From Phymatolithon calcareum (taxonomy: Eukaryota > Rhodophyta > Florideophyceae > Hapalidiales): 64,000 nt of DNA. The stretch lies in contig OZ345352.1 of NCBI GenBank assembly GCA_977006965.1, positions 620,001 to 684,000 on the forward strand, read 5' to 3'. The position numbers were made by a program, and so were the translations under genes. A model generated the notes under the pieces. The model did no database searches. It saw nothing but the letters and a program-made list of their open reading frames with translations, and was not told where the DNA came from. Below, one piece after another: positions 32,254-44,020 of the stretch. Each line of letters begins with the position of its first letter. Within the stretch, counting starts at the first letter, position 1.

Positions 32254-33195
32254 CTTTCTTTCTTTCTTTATTGCAGATGACGTCAATTTTTAAGTTAACG
32301 CCTAAACTTGCTCTCGAGCAAGTTCTCTTCGTTCAAATATTGGATTATCGCTACTGGTTTCTCTCTGCACAGATCTTCTACCGTTTTGCTCCGAACTCTG
32401 CCGATGAATTTCCGTCGACTAACAGCCCGACCCGAACAATGTAGGATCATATGTTCCACAGTTTCCTTCACAACATACGGGCATTTCTTGCACATTGGGT
32501 CGTGAGGAAGTGGCTCATTCTCGTTGTGTCCATGGTGAAAGCTGGCGACGATTGGACAGCAATTAGTTATGAGCTGGTTGAGTATTACCTCAGCCGGTCT
32601 ATGTGAGATGTGTAGGTCTTCCGGGAGTGTCGGGATGGTAACTGGTTTGCTTCTACAAGGCGGTTTGATAATGGATCGTGCCGCTTCCATGGTGAGAGGT
32701 ACCGCTTGATGTGATAGCAGGCTTGATTCCGAGATTCCCCGGCGCGCGAGCTCATTAGCAGCCTCATTTTTCGGGACTCCGCAGTGACTCGGTATCCAAA
32801 TGCCTTCTATGTGAATCTCCTGTGCCATAATTTGTTCCATAAGATTCCATAGTTTCCGAACCATCTCTCCAAACATCCGCGGCTGGCCGTTGAGTGCGTC
32901 TATGCAGCTCTTGCTGTCGGTGAACCATCGGATAGTGCTGCCGCGCGATATCGGTAGACTGGATGCTGCCTGAAATGCGTGTACGGCCGCAAAAGCCTCG
33001 GCGTCGAATGAGGAGCCAATGGCCCCAGCGGACAGCCCTTCTTCCAGTATCGCTTCTTCTCCGCGCAGCACCAAAACGCCCGCACCACCGACCTGCGGTG
33101 GGATTGTACGGTACATGTCGAGTGTGTCATCATCTTCATCGCATAGGATAACGCGCTGCTTCGAGGCCGTCGGGGTCGTTTCGTAGGCATGCTCG
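32254..33195 (-). mobile_element. RNase H LINE (LINE-B), 5'-truncated, 12-bp target duplication
   Basis: TCATATTAGTTT at 32242-32253 is repeated at 33196-33207; unit B has one copy. The 942-bp insertion lies on the minus strand and ends in a (GAAA)n tail next to 32254. This family is distinct from LINE-A in tail and coding content. A second copy lies at about 60340-61540. Confidence 0.93.
32295..33116 (-). pseudogene. LINE-B RNase H and C-terminal zinc-knuckle domain
   Basis: The 273-codon frame is the C-terminal end of a non-LTR pol. An RNase H fold is visible: GGAGVLVL, then DAEAFAAVHAF with the catalytic Glu, then TDSKSCIDAL with the catalytic Asp, then WIPSHCGVPKNEAANELARR. In that last motif the usual final Asp of the NExADxLA signature is Asn. 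A CKKCPYVVKETVEHMILHC zinc-knuckle-like motif follows, common at the C-terminus of I/Jockey-type elements. The first Met shown is internal, because the copy is 5'-truncated by insertion, so this is a dead fragment. Confidence 0.85.
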
Positions 33196-33327
33196 TCATA
33201 TTAGTTTGATATAAGTGCGGCGTTTTTATTTTGCCATCAACGATGCCCGACAGCTTGCCAAATATTTCCTTTCCAGGCACCACTTCTCATGTTCATAGTT
33301 GCAACCGCTATGTGGTGCTTCAGACTC

Positions 33328-33368
33328 TGAAAAATGATCACTCTGAAGTTCAGAGTGATCATTTTTCA
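33328..33368. repeat. 20-bp-arm palindrome present only in unit A
   Basis: TGAAAAATGATCACTCTGAA, one base, then the exact reverse complement. Unit B has only one arm at about 42231-42250, so the inverted duplication is newer than the segmental duplication. Confidence 0.9.
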
Positions 33369-33515
33369 AGTCTTTGAATTAACTACATCGTAACCATCTT
33401 GGGGTGTCAAGTCAAACGCGGACCTATATCTACTCTGAACTCTAAATGTTGGGCATTTTGCGAAACTGTAGTGAAAGCGACAAAAATAAATTGCAGTGCT
33501 CAAGTACAAAGAAGG

Positions 33516-34067
33516 TTAATTTGGAGAACTGCAGCCCACCGACGGAGACCCGATGGTCCTCATTAATCACCGCGTTACAATAGACTGGTTTCTCTTCCAA
33601 GAACTCAAGCGAATTCTTACGGACAAGATCCCATCCCAGGATCTCTGATTACATATCCTGTGCTCCTCTGTCCCTATCAACTCTCCTCTACGATCGCAAA
33701 TCATGGAAGAAAACTGAAAATTTTCTCAAAATACTCAGATCCATAGGCGCCAAGATATAGTCCAGAGTACCGGGAAGACCAATTGTTGACGAGTATAGGG
33801 ACCTCAATATCGATGTGGTAGTGTGTGCTACAGACATAAGATGTAGTTGGCTCGGACACATTCTTAGGATGGACGAAAGTCGCTTGGTTCGTCAAGTGCT
33901 ACTTCACAGCACCCGACCAACCCCAGAGTCAACCTTTGGCTCGTCCCGGAACTCGACGTGCAAGTAGCAGTCAAATTCGCAACAAATAGATTAGAATAGA
34001 AGAAGCTTAGACCCTCAAAGTGTTGCTAGCCCCATAAGGGGAATACGCAAATGAATGAATGAATTGC
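33516..34067 (+). mobile_element. LINE-C 3' fragment (unit A)
   Basis: The plus strand encodes SWLGHILRMDESRLVRQVLL at about 33848-33905, which matches the C-terminal tail common to many non-LTR pol proteins. The element ends in an (ATGA)n repeat at about 34050-34064. The RRM units at 44.7 and 50.76 kb lack it, and unit B has it at about 42395-42925, so it entered the ancestor of A and B. Confidence 0.75.
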
Positions 34068-34248
34068 CACTAGGAGGATAACTTTGAACGCGGTCCTCAC
34101 TTGTTTTACTTTCTCAACTCTTAGTACACACAAGATACCACCAGCATATATATTGAGACTAGAACCATCTTTGTCAACTGCATTCCATTCATTCCTCTCA
34201 GACGAGTTTCAATAAATTGACGGTAATGGATCCGACGGCCCTTTTCTC

Positions 34249-34527
34249 TTACTCCAGGGCCTCAATGGTGACTTGAGTAACAACAAGTTTACTCCCATCC
34301 AGCGTCGACCCATTGAAAGCCTGTAAGGCGTAGTCCTGTTCACTTTTGCGGTTGTACTCGACATACGCGTAGCCGTTCGCCGGGTAGTGCTGAACAACAC
34401 TGACCCATTTCGGCGAAACCACACGTGAACCATAAGCGAATTCAAAGTGAGTCTTGACGGAGTCATCAGTGGTGCTGAGAGACAGGTTGGTTACGAGCAG
34501 AACCTTACGCTCATCTTGCTGCACCAT
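34249..34527 (-). CDS. Single-RRM small protein, copy A
   Basis: A 92-residue protein consisting of little more than one RNA-recognition motif. RNP2 is VLLVTNLSL (residues about 9-17) and RNP1 is ANGYAYVEY (about 49-57). The beta4 end, KLVVTQVTIEALE, closes the fold. RRM proteins bind single-stranded RNA; with no other domain it may be a subunit or a regulator. Start is ATG 34527, shared as MVQ(Q/H)(D/E)E in all four copies. The paralogues are at 43111-43389 (differing at two residues), 44983-45267 and 50958-51242. The three other copies remain open, which argues for function in at least some. Confidence 0.8.
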   Translation of the reverse strand: MVQQDERKVLLVTNLSLSTTDDSVKTHFEFAYGSRVVSPKWVSVVQHYPANGYAYVEYNRKSEQDYALQAFNGSTLDGSKLVVTQVTIEALE

Positions 34528-34655
34528 GACGGGATGCTGGTGTCGAAGTCCTTGCGAGAACTTGTGGCAGGGGCCCCAATACAGTAGATGGTGCTCTCAC
34601 CTCACTCTTCTTCTGCCGGTGGTGGTGTTGGATGGCACTGGGGCGGGAGGCCAGG

Positions 34656-34670
34656 ACAATTTATAGCCGT
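34656..34670 (-). promoter_or_regulatory. TATA-like element of RRM gene A
   Basis: On the minus strand GGCTATAAATTGTCC lies about 135 bp before the ATG. The core GGCTATAAATTG is kept at 43530, 45360 and 51370, at similar distances before the other three RRM genes, while surrounding bases vary. It is a good TATA-box candidate. Confidence 0.55.
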
Positions 34671-35329
34671 CTCAGCGACACCAAAGCTCCCCTGAACAGT
34701 GCACTTGCTGCACTTGTTCACTGTGCTTAATTTACTAGTCTTCCGGGAAGGTCCAGTGCAACGTAAATTCTGTCACTTGTTGAGAGTGTGGCCACTGTAG
34801 CGATCGCTCTGTCGAAGTCTGAATTTACATTCCAGCAGATATATAAACCTTACTATGCTATTTTCTAGAGCAACAAGTAAATGACGAAGCAGCGATTTGG
34901 AAGTAATATTAAAACTGAACATGATGACGCTCTTGCAAGGTCACGCCTCTCTAGACACCGACTTCCTTTCTCTCCTTCATGTCTGATGAATCCAGCCCTG
35001 ACAAGGACAGATGGTTTTCTTAATACAGGGCGCTTTTTAACTACGTAGCCGTCCAGCTCTTGTGCTATTTTGACCCTTTCGAGTGATGAGTCCGAAATAT
35101 TCCCCATATGTCAGGACGGAATTTGTGAATTTTTCACCCAACTACTGAAGTCACTAAAAACCCTTTTTGTACATAGTGAAAACATGAACAAGCGCAGAGT
35201 GTTCAGATGCAGTGCATTTCTGAGCATCACATGCTCCAAGCTTGCGTTCGGTACAATAAAATAAGAAGAGAAATTTTAAACATGAATCATTTATGGTAGA
35301 TGTCCTCATCGTGATTTGAATTTTCTATG

Positions 35330-36120
35330 AGTTTTCTTCCACCGACCGATTTGCTTCTTTCGAAAGTGTCTCCAAAATCTATACTGACGATTTCCGACGT
35401 TGCACAATCACATCACCACCCTTCCCTGCCATTGTCGAATATATCCTCAAGACACTTGGCCCCCCACGCATTGCTGACCGCGCGACACCATCGCGTCCGA
35501 TGTGAAGGTCCACTCACTCCTTCGAGAGGCAGAGTGCTGTGGTCGTTGATGTGACCTTTTCTTGGGTTGCTGCTGTGCATACAGTATTTACAGCTGCTGA
35601 TCCCGGCCCTAGCGCAGAACAGATCTTGCCCAGATTGTCCCAGCGCGCTGCTCGTCACCATAGTTCGTCGTAGGAACGTGGACAATGATTCCGAAATAGA
35701 TACAGACCCAGCGCTGGTTTCGAATTCTGGCCCATCAGGGTAGTCAGGCTATTCGCGGGTCGGGCGATTGCGGGGTATCTCCGATCACCCCCGTGACTGC
35801 GACTGAATCGAATTACCAGTCCGCCACTCATCAAGAAGCCGACGGTCTCATGGCGGCGGCATAGGAGGTAACCGACGTGGATGAATGCACTCTAGAATAG
35901 CAGAATTCGATACTAACGACACCGGGTTCACGACGGATGGAAGAATCTTGATGGGTCGCGGAACTAGGTGGAGGAAGATCTTATTCGAGTGGACAGGATT
36001 TGGAGGAGTTGCGCGAAGAGCTGCGCCGCGTTGGGTTTGATATGCATGTGATGAGTGGGTGGAACCTGCGTTTGTGCGGCCAAATTGCAAGTTGACAAGA
36101 AATGGGAAAATCGAAGTATG
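35330..36120 (+). pseudogene. Decayed PWWP-gene copy
   Basis: The segment around 35400-35490 (TTGCACAATCACATCACCAC, then CACTTGGCCCCCCACGCATT) matches the coding sequence of the PWWP gene just after its PWWP domain, and 35995-36080 matches part of its coiled coil, with many stops. Cognate relics lie at 48000-48300, 52240-52510 and 57630-57930. Confidence 0.7.
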
Positions 36121-36139
36121 TCAAAAGTCCACTGATATT

Positions 36140-36430
36140 TCACTGTGGTACTCGCGTTTGAATTTGAAGTGCAAGAGTCGACTTTGCTGACCCTCGAAAT
36201 TGTATCGATCACGTGGCAGCTCTATAATACGGAATTCATATTGAACGGTCCACTACTAGTTGTCACAGCGCCTTGGATATTGCTGATCCTGATGTAAATG
36301 GTGTCTCTCGCGTTATGCTTCAGGTGGCGAACTAATAAGCTCATTAAGATAGGAAGGTTCTTTTCAATGAGAATGGTATCTTTGCTGTGCAGGAAGCTAC
36401 ATGTGACTCTTCTGACCGACAACAGCCAAA
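36140..36430 (+). pseudogene. Decayed fragment of the membrane-protein family
   Basis: GGTCCACTACTAGTTGTCAC... encodes GPLLVVTAPWILLI, and GGAAGGTTCTTTTCAATGAG encodes a GRxxFNExGI-like end. Both match the third hydrophobic segment and the C-terminal block of the proteins at 13.2-14.7 and 18.5-19.9 kb. A parallel relic lies at 58790-59110. Confidence 0.6.
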
Positions 36431-36734
36431 GGAGAACAAATTGCTCCTCTGGACAAGACGGCAGTAAGAACTTGTCGAACAGTCATGTCTTCGGAAAAGG
36501 GCAGAGGCCCTCTATTCAAAATTCTCGGCATCCAACCGCATCTCAGCACCCACACGCTGGCCGCGCACAAAGCTTGAGGGTGGGCTCTCTGCGCTGCTGT
36601 TAATAATGGGTTAGATTTGATAGTGGGAAGCTTGGAGCTCCCAGGATTCGAAATACACTGGATGAAGTATTTACTAGGTACTTAAATATCCTTAGTTGAA
36701 CAGCTCTTCCATAAGAGACTAGATGCAGTAGGGA

Positions 36735-36800
36735 TGGATGGATTTCTGTTTTATTGAAGCTCCCTTAGTCAATTATCATTGCACCTGAGAGACTTTTCGT
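36735..36800 (+). repeat. Shared LINE-tail-like segment
   Basis: GATGGATGGATTTCTGTTTT and the following 40 bases recur at 49078-49135. The short GGAT repeat suggests a non-LTR 3' end. Confidence 0.45.
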
Positions 36801-37094
36801 TGCGCTACAATCCTTCGCTTACGTTTTCATTTTGATTTCGGACATTTTTTTCGGAATCTTCGTTTCTTGCTTGTTCTTGCCAGGGGATGCAGTAGGGCGA
36901 TGCAAAAAATAAATGGGGATAGAAGAAAAAAGCTCAAAATTTTGGCCTTCCTTGTGGACTTAGTTCGTGAAACCACTACGTTTGCTCCAGGTAGAATATC
37001 ATAAATGAGGAGATACAGGGACAGAAAAAGCATGCTTTCTAGTAACTTGAAGAGGTGATGATGCCTGATGGGATTCAATGTGGACAAGAGCAAA

Positions 37095-37205
37095 TAAAGA
37101 AGAAGAAAGGTAGATTTTTATATAAAAGTCACCAACGCATCTGCTGAGGCTTGGGGTAATTTTCCTAGTGCCAAGAAGTTTTGGTTGGATTCCGTCTAGA
37201 AGACA
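37095..37205 (-). repeat. Hairpin-tail module, reverse
   Basis: GAAGAAGAAAGGTAGATTTT, the hairpin (37125-37165) and TGCCAAGAAGTTTTGGTTGG are the reverse complement of the family tail. Confidence 0.65.
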
Positions 37206-37335
37206 GAGCAATATTCGAAAAAAGCACTAGGTGACGTTTTGTTGTCATAGAGCTAATAGAGCAGAGCTTTATAGGCCTCATCGGGTATTGAACAAATAAA
37301 ATTCTTAAAAATTCACTTTTCCCATTTCCGCATAA

Positions 37336-37960
37336 TCACGGCCTCACATCCCGGAAAGCATTTTTGTCCCCCTGAGGAATCTTCACTTTGGGTTTCCACC
37401 CCTTGCCACTTGGCATGTGTCGTAGCTCTCTCAATGTATTCTGGAGGGTCGACTTTGGTAGCTTGAAATTAGGTTTATAACTGCAACAGTGAAACTGGAT
37501 GTCGTTTGGGCTGCCCGCCACTTCTCGACTTCACCGCGTGAGGACTTAGGAAGCGCTGGTGCGGTTGGATCCTATGGGGCACACGACTTGGGAGAAGTTG
37601 CCTTTCGATATACGGATGGCTAAAAAAGTCTTTGTATCCGTCCGTGTACGAATGCAATGCAGAGTAGATGGAACCCTATCTTCCTATTGATGCTTCGGGA
37701 ATGTGGCTTGCGCTTTGCGGAAACGGGACCTTGCAAGAATGTAGACTGATTCCCAGTTGGTATGATACAAGTCTGAGGACCCATTCGTATGCACCAGTAA
37801 GCAATATTGGCTTCTCAAGGTCTAAAAAGTGCATTTTCTTGAAAAAAGAAGGCGAGGTACAATGTAGAGCATTTTTTGAGTCAGAACCCCAGCAACGGGA
37901 ATAGAGAAAGGCTGATTTTTCTGGAGAAAACTCCAAGTTCTGAGACGCCCGCAAAAATCC
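37336..37960 (-). pseudogene. Decayed copy of the 59.9-62.6 kb locus
   Basis: 37380-37580 matches 59900-60095 (peptide GSPxDIQxHxC...PNFKxP), and 37640-37950 matches 61815-61850 joined to 62380-62550, the latter within the membrane-protein frame at 62163-62606. In this copy the pieces are close together and full of stops. In the other copy a LINE lies between them. Confidence 0.55.
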
Positions 37961-38039
37961 CGGTCAAGGACGACACTTAGCCAAGTACTGAAGCGAAAAA
38001 ATGAGGGTGCTGACTTTGGCTTGATGGCAACCCGGTGGG

Positions 38040-39876
38040 GGCGCTGCCCGCCATCGCATCGCCATCACCAGGCGAATGTCCTGCTCCTGCACCATCATAC
38101 TTTCCCGATGTCATTGCACGATCGCGTACCGCCTCTTCAAAGAGAACCTCGTGGTGTGGGTCCAATTCACAGGTTTCCCATGTGGGCCGGTGCCGTCAAA
38201 CGCCGTAAGCCTTCGGACGCCGTCCTGAATCCTGAACTCCAAGTCATGGGTCGGTCGACACCACCCGTTGTTTTCTTCAATGACAACAAGTCACGCTGCG
38301 TTGTGGACATCAACTATATGCGTGAGTATTCCTCCAACAGAACTTAATCTCCGATTCCCGTGACTTTGAAGATGGTCGCTACGCCAAAGACATCCTGGTT
38401 GCGAACTCTACAAGCGACACATACGGTTTCCAATCCTGTACGATCAAAAGACCTGCATTTCGCGCCATTGTGGAAGACATGCGTGAGGCACTTGGACTTC
38501 CACGCGTTACCAATTCCACTGCGACACCATCGCGTCCTGTGCGCAAACGCACTCGTTCAGACGCGGGGGAATCTGGTATTGCTGATGATGAGTTGCTCCC
38601 TGTACCGGATGCTGCGATCGAGGTAATGCCGGAGACGAAGCCAGCCGCGGCGACAGTACCGAAAAGATCTCGCCTAGTGCGAGCGAGTGCGCTTCGTGCC
38701 GCGGCAGTTGTTCATGAGAACACGGACAATGATGCGGACGATGATGCCGAACTGGACGCAGACCCAACGCCCGCTTCGGCACCGCGCCCATCGGGATCAC
38801 CGCGAAAGCCTTGGATGCGTCCGCGTCGTAAAAGCACGCAGTCTGAAGCACGCGTGGTATCACCGGTGACCCCCGGGGCGACCGTCGACTCAGACAGTCA
38901 GTCTGCGATGCATCAAAGCGCCGGCGGTGTGATCTCGAGACCGGATGGCAGTGACGTTGGTGACTGGTCTCTAAACGAGCAACGACAGCAATTTCGTGAG
39001 GAGCAACGAGCTTTCAATGATGAGCTGGCACGGTTCAATGAGGCACGGCGAATGTTCAATGCTGACCGCATTGCGTTCAAGACGGAGCGTAAGAATCTTG
39101 ACGGGTCGCGGAAGCGTGTACAGGAAGATCGTGTGCGAGCGGAGCTTGAGTCGGAGGGATTGCGGGAAGAACTGCGTCGTTTGCGGTGTGAACTGCATTT
39201 GGTGCGTGAGAGGAACCTGCGTATGTGTGATGGCAGCATTCAGGTTGAGAGGCGGGTGGAAAAATTGCGAGCGGAAAAGGCTGGAGCGGGGGAGGAATTG
39301 AGGAAGTTTTGCGGGGATGTTGTGACATTGGCAGAGGATAAGAAGCAGTTTGTGATTGATAAGCCTGGACTGGAAGCGGAACTGAAAGAGAAGGTAAAAG
39401 AAGGTAAGGAGGCAAATGAAGAAATGAAAGGCAAGGCGGAAACGCTGGAGAAGATCAGGAAGGAGGTGCAGAAGACGAAGGAGAGGCAGAGGGAAAACCA
39501 TGATTTGGTTCGTGAAAATCATACTGAACTTTTGAAGTGCTGCAAGGAGTTGAAGAATAAGAGGGATATGCTGAAGTTGGATGTTGCGGCACAGGAATCA
39601 AAAATGAATAGTGGAAAAGCGAGTGACGCGAGTGGTATTACCAAGGAGGCGAATGAGAAGAATGTCGTGGAGATAACGAGCACTATCACAGAGGCGGATG
39701 AAAGTAAAAACGCAGGGGCGTGCGCAAACGAAATCATGACAGGCGAGGAAACGGCCGGGAATAGCGCCGTGAAGCAATGGAATGGTGCGAAAAATGTAGC
39801 GGAGGGGAATGAAAAGGACAAAAATGGTGGGCGGGGGCAGGAGAATGCGCGAGACGTTTCTGGATTAGGGAAGTAA
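38040..39876 (+). pseudogene. PWWP protein copy B, 5'-damaged
   Basis: The PWWP core FPWWPG has become FPMWAG through base changes and a lost base, and the frame shifts again near 38340, where unit B lacks bases present in unit A. A long frame then runs from about 38470 to 39876 (468 codons) and keeps the basic patches, the acidic run and the whole coiled coil almost unchanged. It could still yield a coiled-coil-only protein from an internal ATG (about 38479), which might interact with the intact copy; that is speculation. As a PWWP gene it is dead. Confidence 0.8.
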
Positions 39877-41940
39877 TGAAATGTGTTAACGATTTTGTTC
39901 ACTTGCGGACGTGGTTGTCGTTAGATGCTTAGGCGAAAGTAAAGTTGAGAGATAACTTTTGTTTTGGGATTGGAAGTTGTGGGTTTTGATCGGAGGAGCT
40001 GGAGCAAGCGAAGATGGGGTTAGTCTTGCCGCCAAAGGAGAGTAGTCTGCACTATACCAAACTTCGAGTCATGAAGGCAAGGTTAAAATGGTAGCTCAGT
40101 TCTGAGCTATGCATGGTATAGTGTTTTTCCAAGGGGCTTTGGGTGATTACATGCATAGCGGTGAGTGGATTGTTCGTCCAGCGTCTGTACTGTGCTCTTT
40201 CAACGTCTCACACGAGCTAGCATACTTAACCACTCCGTTTCATTATCTTGGATCCACAACCCTCAACTTCCGTTCGCAAACAAAAGTTCTCTGCAAATAA
40301 TGAAATATGTTGGCGGTTTCGTTCAACTTGCTCAAGTTGTTGTCGCTAGATGCGTTGGCGAAAGCAAGCTTGAGAGAGAAAATTTGTTTGCAAATGGAAG
40401 TTGAGGGTAGTGGATGCGAGATGAAGAAGGGGGTGATTAAGTATGCTAGCGCGAGTGAGACGTTGAAATATCTCAGTACCGACGTGGGACGGATAATGTT
40501 TGATGTCATGAGAAGCTGGAACAAAGGAAGATGGTAGTAGTTTGGCCGCCAATGCTATGCTCGACACCAAACTTTGAGTCATGAGGACAAGGAAAAACTG
40601 AGCTGTACCCGGTGAAGGGTGTTGTGCAAGAAGGCTGTGGTGATTATACTCTTGTCGGTGAATAGGGCGATATACGAGTACGACTGCGAATTTGCCGGCT
40701 CCAGATTTGGAAGGTGATTGGTGAGGTTTGCAGATCATTGCATTTAAGTGCAATTGCCTCGAGCGAGACACCCGGCAACGAGCACAGCAATGGACAAGAC
40801 GCGAGCAGCAGGCAGCTTAGTGATTCGAGAATTGTGAGGGGAGAGTGTTTTAAGCTTTGCCAATCTCAACGTTGGTGCAGGCAGTGGACGGTGACGAATG
40901 TGGGCTCCTACCGCAAGAGGGGAGGACGAACACAAAAAGATACCGAGTATTGATCGATTTCGACTCGGACTAGAATGCGCTTGCGATCGGCAAAGGCGCA
41001 GATGACAAAGCAAGCAATGCTTCAGGGCGAAAATGACGTCTCGTTCATGCAGACCGCAGTCGAGTGGTTGCCGACCAGTGGTCGGTTCTTAATGCTTTTA
41101 CGGCTGCAGAATAAAAGAGGTCCAGCTCCTTTCAGATAGTTTCCATTGTCGCGCTGCTAGGTTCACTGCCAAAAATTGCCGAATGCGAAACTGGGTTGCG
41201 GTAGCGTGTGGCCTTTCGCGTGACGCATTGATGAGACTTAGCTCCCCGTCAACTCCTACACATCCAATACTGTATCGAAGGATTGACGACATAAGCTGGA
41301 GTCATTCCTAAATTGCATATTTCGTGGCAGAGGACTGCGCATTGCAGCGGCAAGACCTGGCGAATCTGCAAGCTGGGGCACAATTGTTTTGGTGCATCGT
41401 CTCGGCAAAACGAGGGCTTTTGTGCAACGGAGTGCATTATCCCAGCCAGTTCATTGACAACAGCAGTCGTTTTGTCTCTGTGGGACTCTGTGAACCGAGC
41501 GATGAACGCGAGATTCTTTTAAGGAATCCAGTCCCTCTGAAAAGGACGACATAGCACGAAGACGTGAAGCGAAAACAATTACAGTGCTCACATTGCCTTG
41601 ATGTCATCATCAGATCGATGCGGATTTTCGTCGAGACTTCTATTCGATGTGGAGAATCGATGGAGATACGAGTTTAGAGGTTGATTGACGGAATAATAGC
41701 GAAAAGTATCTGTATTTATTGGTTATTCTAAAATATTTTCGAGAGTGGAAAGTGGATTTCGTTTTTCATCAAATAAGAAGCATAAGCGAATCATATTTTT
41801 GAAATATTTGAGCAATTTCGAATCTTTTGTGGGATTCTAATTTTATTGATTTCGCATCAGACAATAATTATTTCTGATTGACATCAGAATTCATCGAGAC
41901 CATCAATCAGGATCTTGACAAAAGTTGAGCCACACTGAGC
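39877..41940. other. Unit B spacer
   Basis: Counterpart of 29570-31635 with the same direct and inverted repeats. No supported gene; the small ORF of unit A is frameshifted here. Confidence 0.45.
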
Positions 41941-41978
41941 TTACCTCGAAGGAGAAGAATTCTTCTCCTTCGAGGTAA
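41941..41978. repeat. Perfect 38-bp palindrome present only in unit B
   Basis: TTACCTCGAAGGAGAAGAA is followed at once by its exact reverse complement. Unit A has only the left arm (31634-31652), so the palindrome formed after the duplication. Confidence 0.93.
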
Positions 41979-42394
41979 GAAGAAAAGTAGATTTTTAGTA
42001 AAAAGTTAAGTACGCATCTGCTCACGATTGGGGCAGCTTTTCATGTATCTAGAGAGATTGGCTTAGAAGAAGAAGAAATTTCTGGGGCTCACCTTTGAAA
42101 AGAATTCATATTAGTTTGATATAAGTGCGGCGTTTTTATTTTGCCATCAACGATGCCCAACAGCTTGCCAAATATATACTTTCCAGGCACCACTTCTCAT
42201 GTTCATAGTTGCAACCGCTATGTGGTGCTTCAGAGTGATCATTTTTCAAGTCTTTGAATTAACTACATCGTAACCATCTTGGGGTGTCAAGTCAAACGTG
42301 GACCTATATCTACTGTGAACTCTAAATGTTGGGCATTTTGCGAAACTGTAGTGAAAGCGACAAAAATAAATTGCAGTGCTCAAGTACAAAGAAG

Positions 42395-42925
42395 GTTGAT
42401 TTGGAGAACTGCAGCCCACCGACGGAGACCCGATGGTCCTCATTAATCACCGCGTTACAATAGACTGGTTTCTCTTTCAAGAACTCAAGCGGATTCTTAC
42501 GGAGAAGATCTTATCCCAGGATCTCTGATTACATATCCTGCGTTCCTCTGTCCCTATCAACTCTCCTCTACGATCGTAAATCATGGAAGAAAACTGAAAA
42601 TTCTATCAAAATACTCAGATCCATAGGCGCCAAGATATAGTCCAGAATATCGGGAAGACCAATTGCTGACGAGTATAGGGACCCCAATATCGATGTGGTA
42701 GTGTGTGCTACAGACATAAGATGGAGTTGGCTCGGACACATTCTTAGGATGGACGAAAGTCGCTTGGTTCGTCAAATGCTACTTCACCAGTCAATCTTTG
42801 GCTCGTCCCGGACCTCGACGTGCAAGGTGCAGTCAAATTCGCAACAAATAGATTAGAATAGAAGAAGCTTAGACCCTCAAAGTGTTGCTAGTCTTATAAG
42901 GGGAATACGCAAATGAATGAATGAA
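42395..42925 (+). mobile_element. LINE-C 3' fragment (unit B)
   Basis: Counterpart of 33516-34067, again encoding SWLGHILRMDESRLVRQML and ending in (ATGA)n. A short deletion follows that peptide. Confidence 0.72.
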
Positions 42926-43110
42926 TTGCCACTAGGAGGATAACTTTGAACGCGGTCCTCACTTGTTTTACTTTCTCAACTCTTAGTACACACAAGATAC
43001 CACCAGCATATATATTGAAACTAGGACCATCTTTGTCAACTGCATTCCATTCATTCCTCTCAGACGAGTTTCAATAAATTGACGCTAATGCATCCGACGG
43101 CCCTCTTCTC

Positions 43111-43389
43111 TTACTCCAGGGCCTCAATGGTGACTTGAGTAACAACAAGTTTACTCCCATCCAACGTGGATCCATTGAAAGCCTGCAACGCGTAGTCCTG
43201 TTCACTTTTGCGGTTGTACTCGACATACGCGTAGCCGTTCGCCGGGTAGTGCTGAACAACACTGACCCATTTCGGCGAAACCACACGTGAACCATAAGCG
43301 AATTCAAAGTGATTCTTGACGGAGTCATCAGTGGTGCTGAGAGACAGGTTGTTTACGAGCAGAACCTTACGCTCATCTTGCTGCACCAT
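43111..43389 (-). CDS. Single-RRM small protein, copy B
   Basis: Ninety-two residues, identical to copy A except Thr to Asn (VNNLSL) and Thr to Asn (VKNHFEF). The RNP2 and RNP1 motifs are intact, and the start context and the TATA-like element at about 43530 are kept. Both differences are conservative for an RRM, so this copy is probably functional. It comes from the same block duplication as the damaged PWWP copy, so the RRM gene survived while the PWWP gene did not. Confidence 0.8.
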   Translation of the reverse strand: MVQQDERKVLLVNNLSLSTTDDSVKNHFEFAYGSRVVSPKWVSVVQHYPANGYAYVEYNRKSEQDYALQAFNGSTLDGSKLVVTQVTIEALE

Positions 43390-44020
43390 GACGGGATGCT
43401 GGTGTTGAAGTCCTTGCGAGAACTTGTGGTTGGGGCCCCAATACAGTAGATGGTGCTCTCACCTCACTCTTCTTCTGCCGGTCGTGGTGTTGGATGGCAC
43501 TGGGGCGGGAGGCCAGGGCAATTTATAGCCGTCTCAGCGACACCAAAGCTCCCCTGAACAGTGCACTTTCTGCACTTGTTCACTGTGCTTAATTTACTAG
43601 TCTTCCGGAAAGGTCCAGTGCAACGTAAATTCTGTCACTTGTTGAGAGTGTGGCCACTGTAGCGATCGCTCTGTCGAAGTCTGAATTTACATTCCAGCAG
43701 ATATATAAACCTTACTATTCTATTTTCTAGAGGAACAAGTAAATGTCGAAGCAGCGATTTGGAAGTAATATTAAAACTGAACATGATGACATTTTTGCAA
43801 GCTTCTTTCTCTCCTTCATGTTTGATGAATCCAAACCTGACAAGGACAGATGATTTCCTGAGTACTGGGGGCATTTTAACTACGTAGCCGACCAGCTCTT
43901 GTGCTATTTTGGCCCTTTCGAGTGATGAGTCCGAAATATTCCCCATATGTCAATACGGAATTTGAAAAAACTACATCATAACCATCTTGGTGTATCAAGT
44001 CAAACTCTGACCTCTATATA

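Larger units (their letters stand above)
27570..35115 (+). repeat. Segmental duplication, unit A
   Basis: From the PWWP gene through the RRM gene this block matches 38020-43965 with only scattered differences. Unit A alone carries two later transposon insertions (31760-32210 and 32254-33195). Unit B shows the uninterrupted sites at 42079 and about 42113. Confidence 0.9.
38020..43965 (+). repeat. Segmental duplication, unit B
   Basis: Matches unit A (27570-35115) but lacks the LINE-A and LINE-B insertions, and has lost about 115 bp of the PWWP gene 5' part (equivalent of about 27660-27775). Confidence 0.9.

Noticed and set aside
35081-35100. GTGATGAGTCCGAAAT, reminiscent of a hammerhead ribozyme core (also near 43920 and 45783)
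   Set aside because: The core Cys-equivalent base before TGATGA is G instead of C and stem II is missing, so the catalytic fold cannot form. It recurs only because the RRM units are duplicates.
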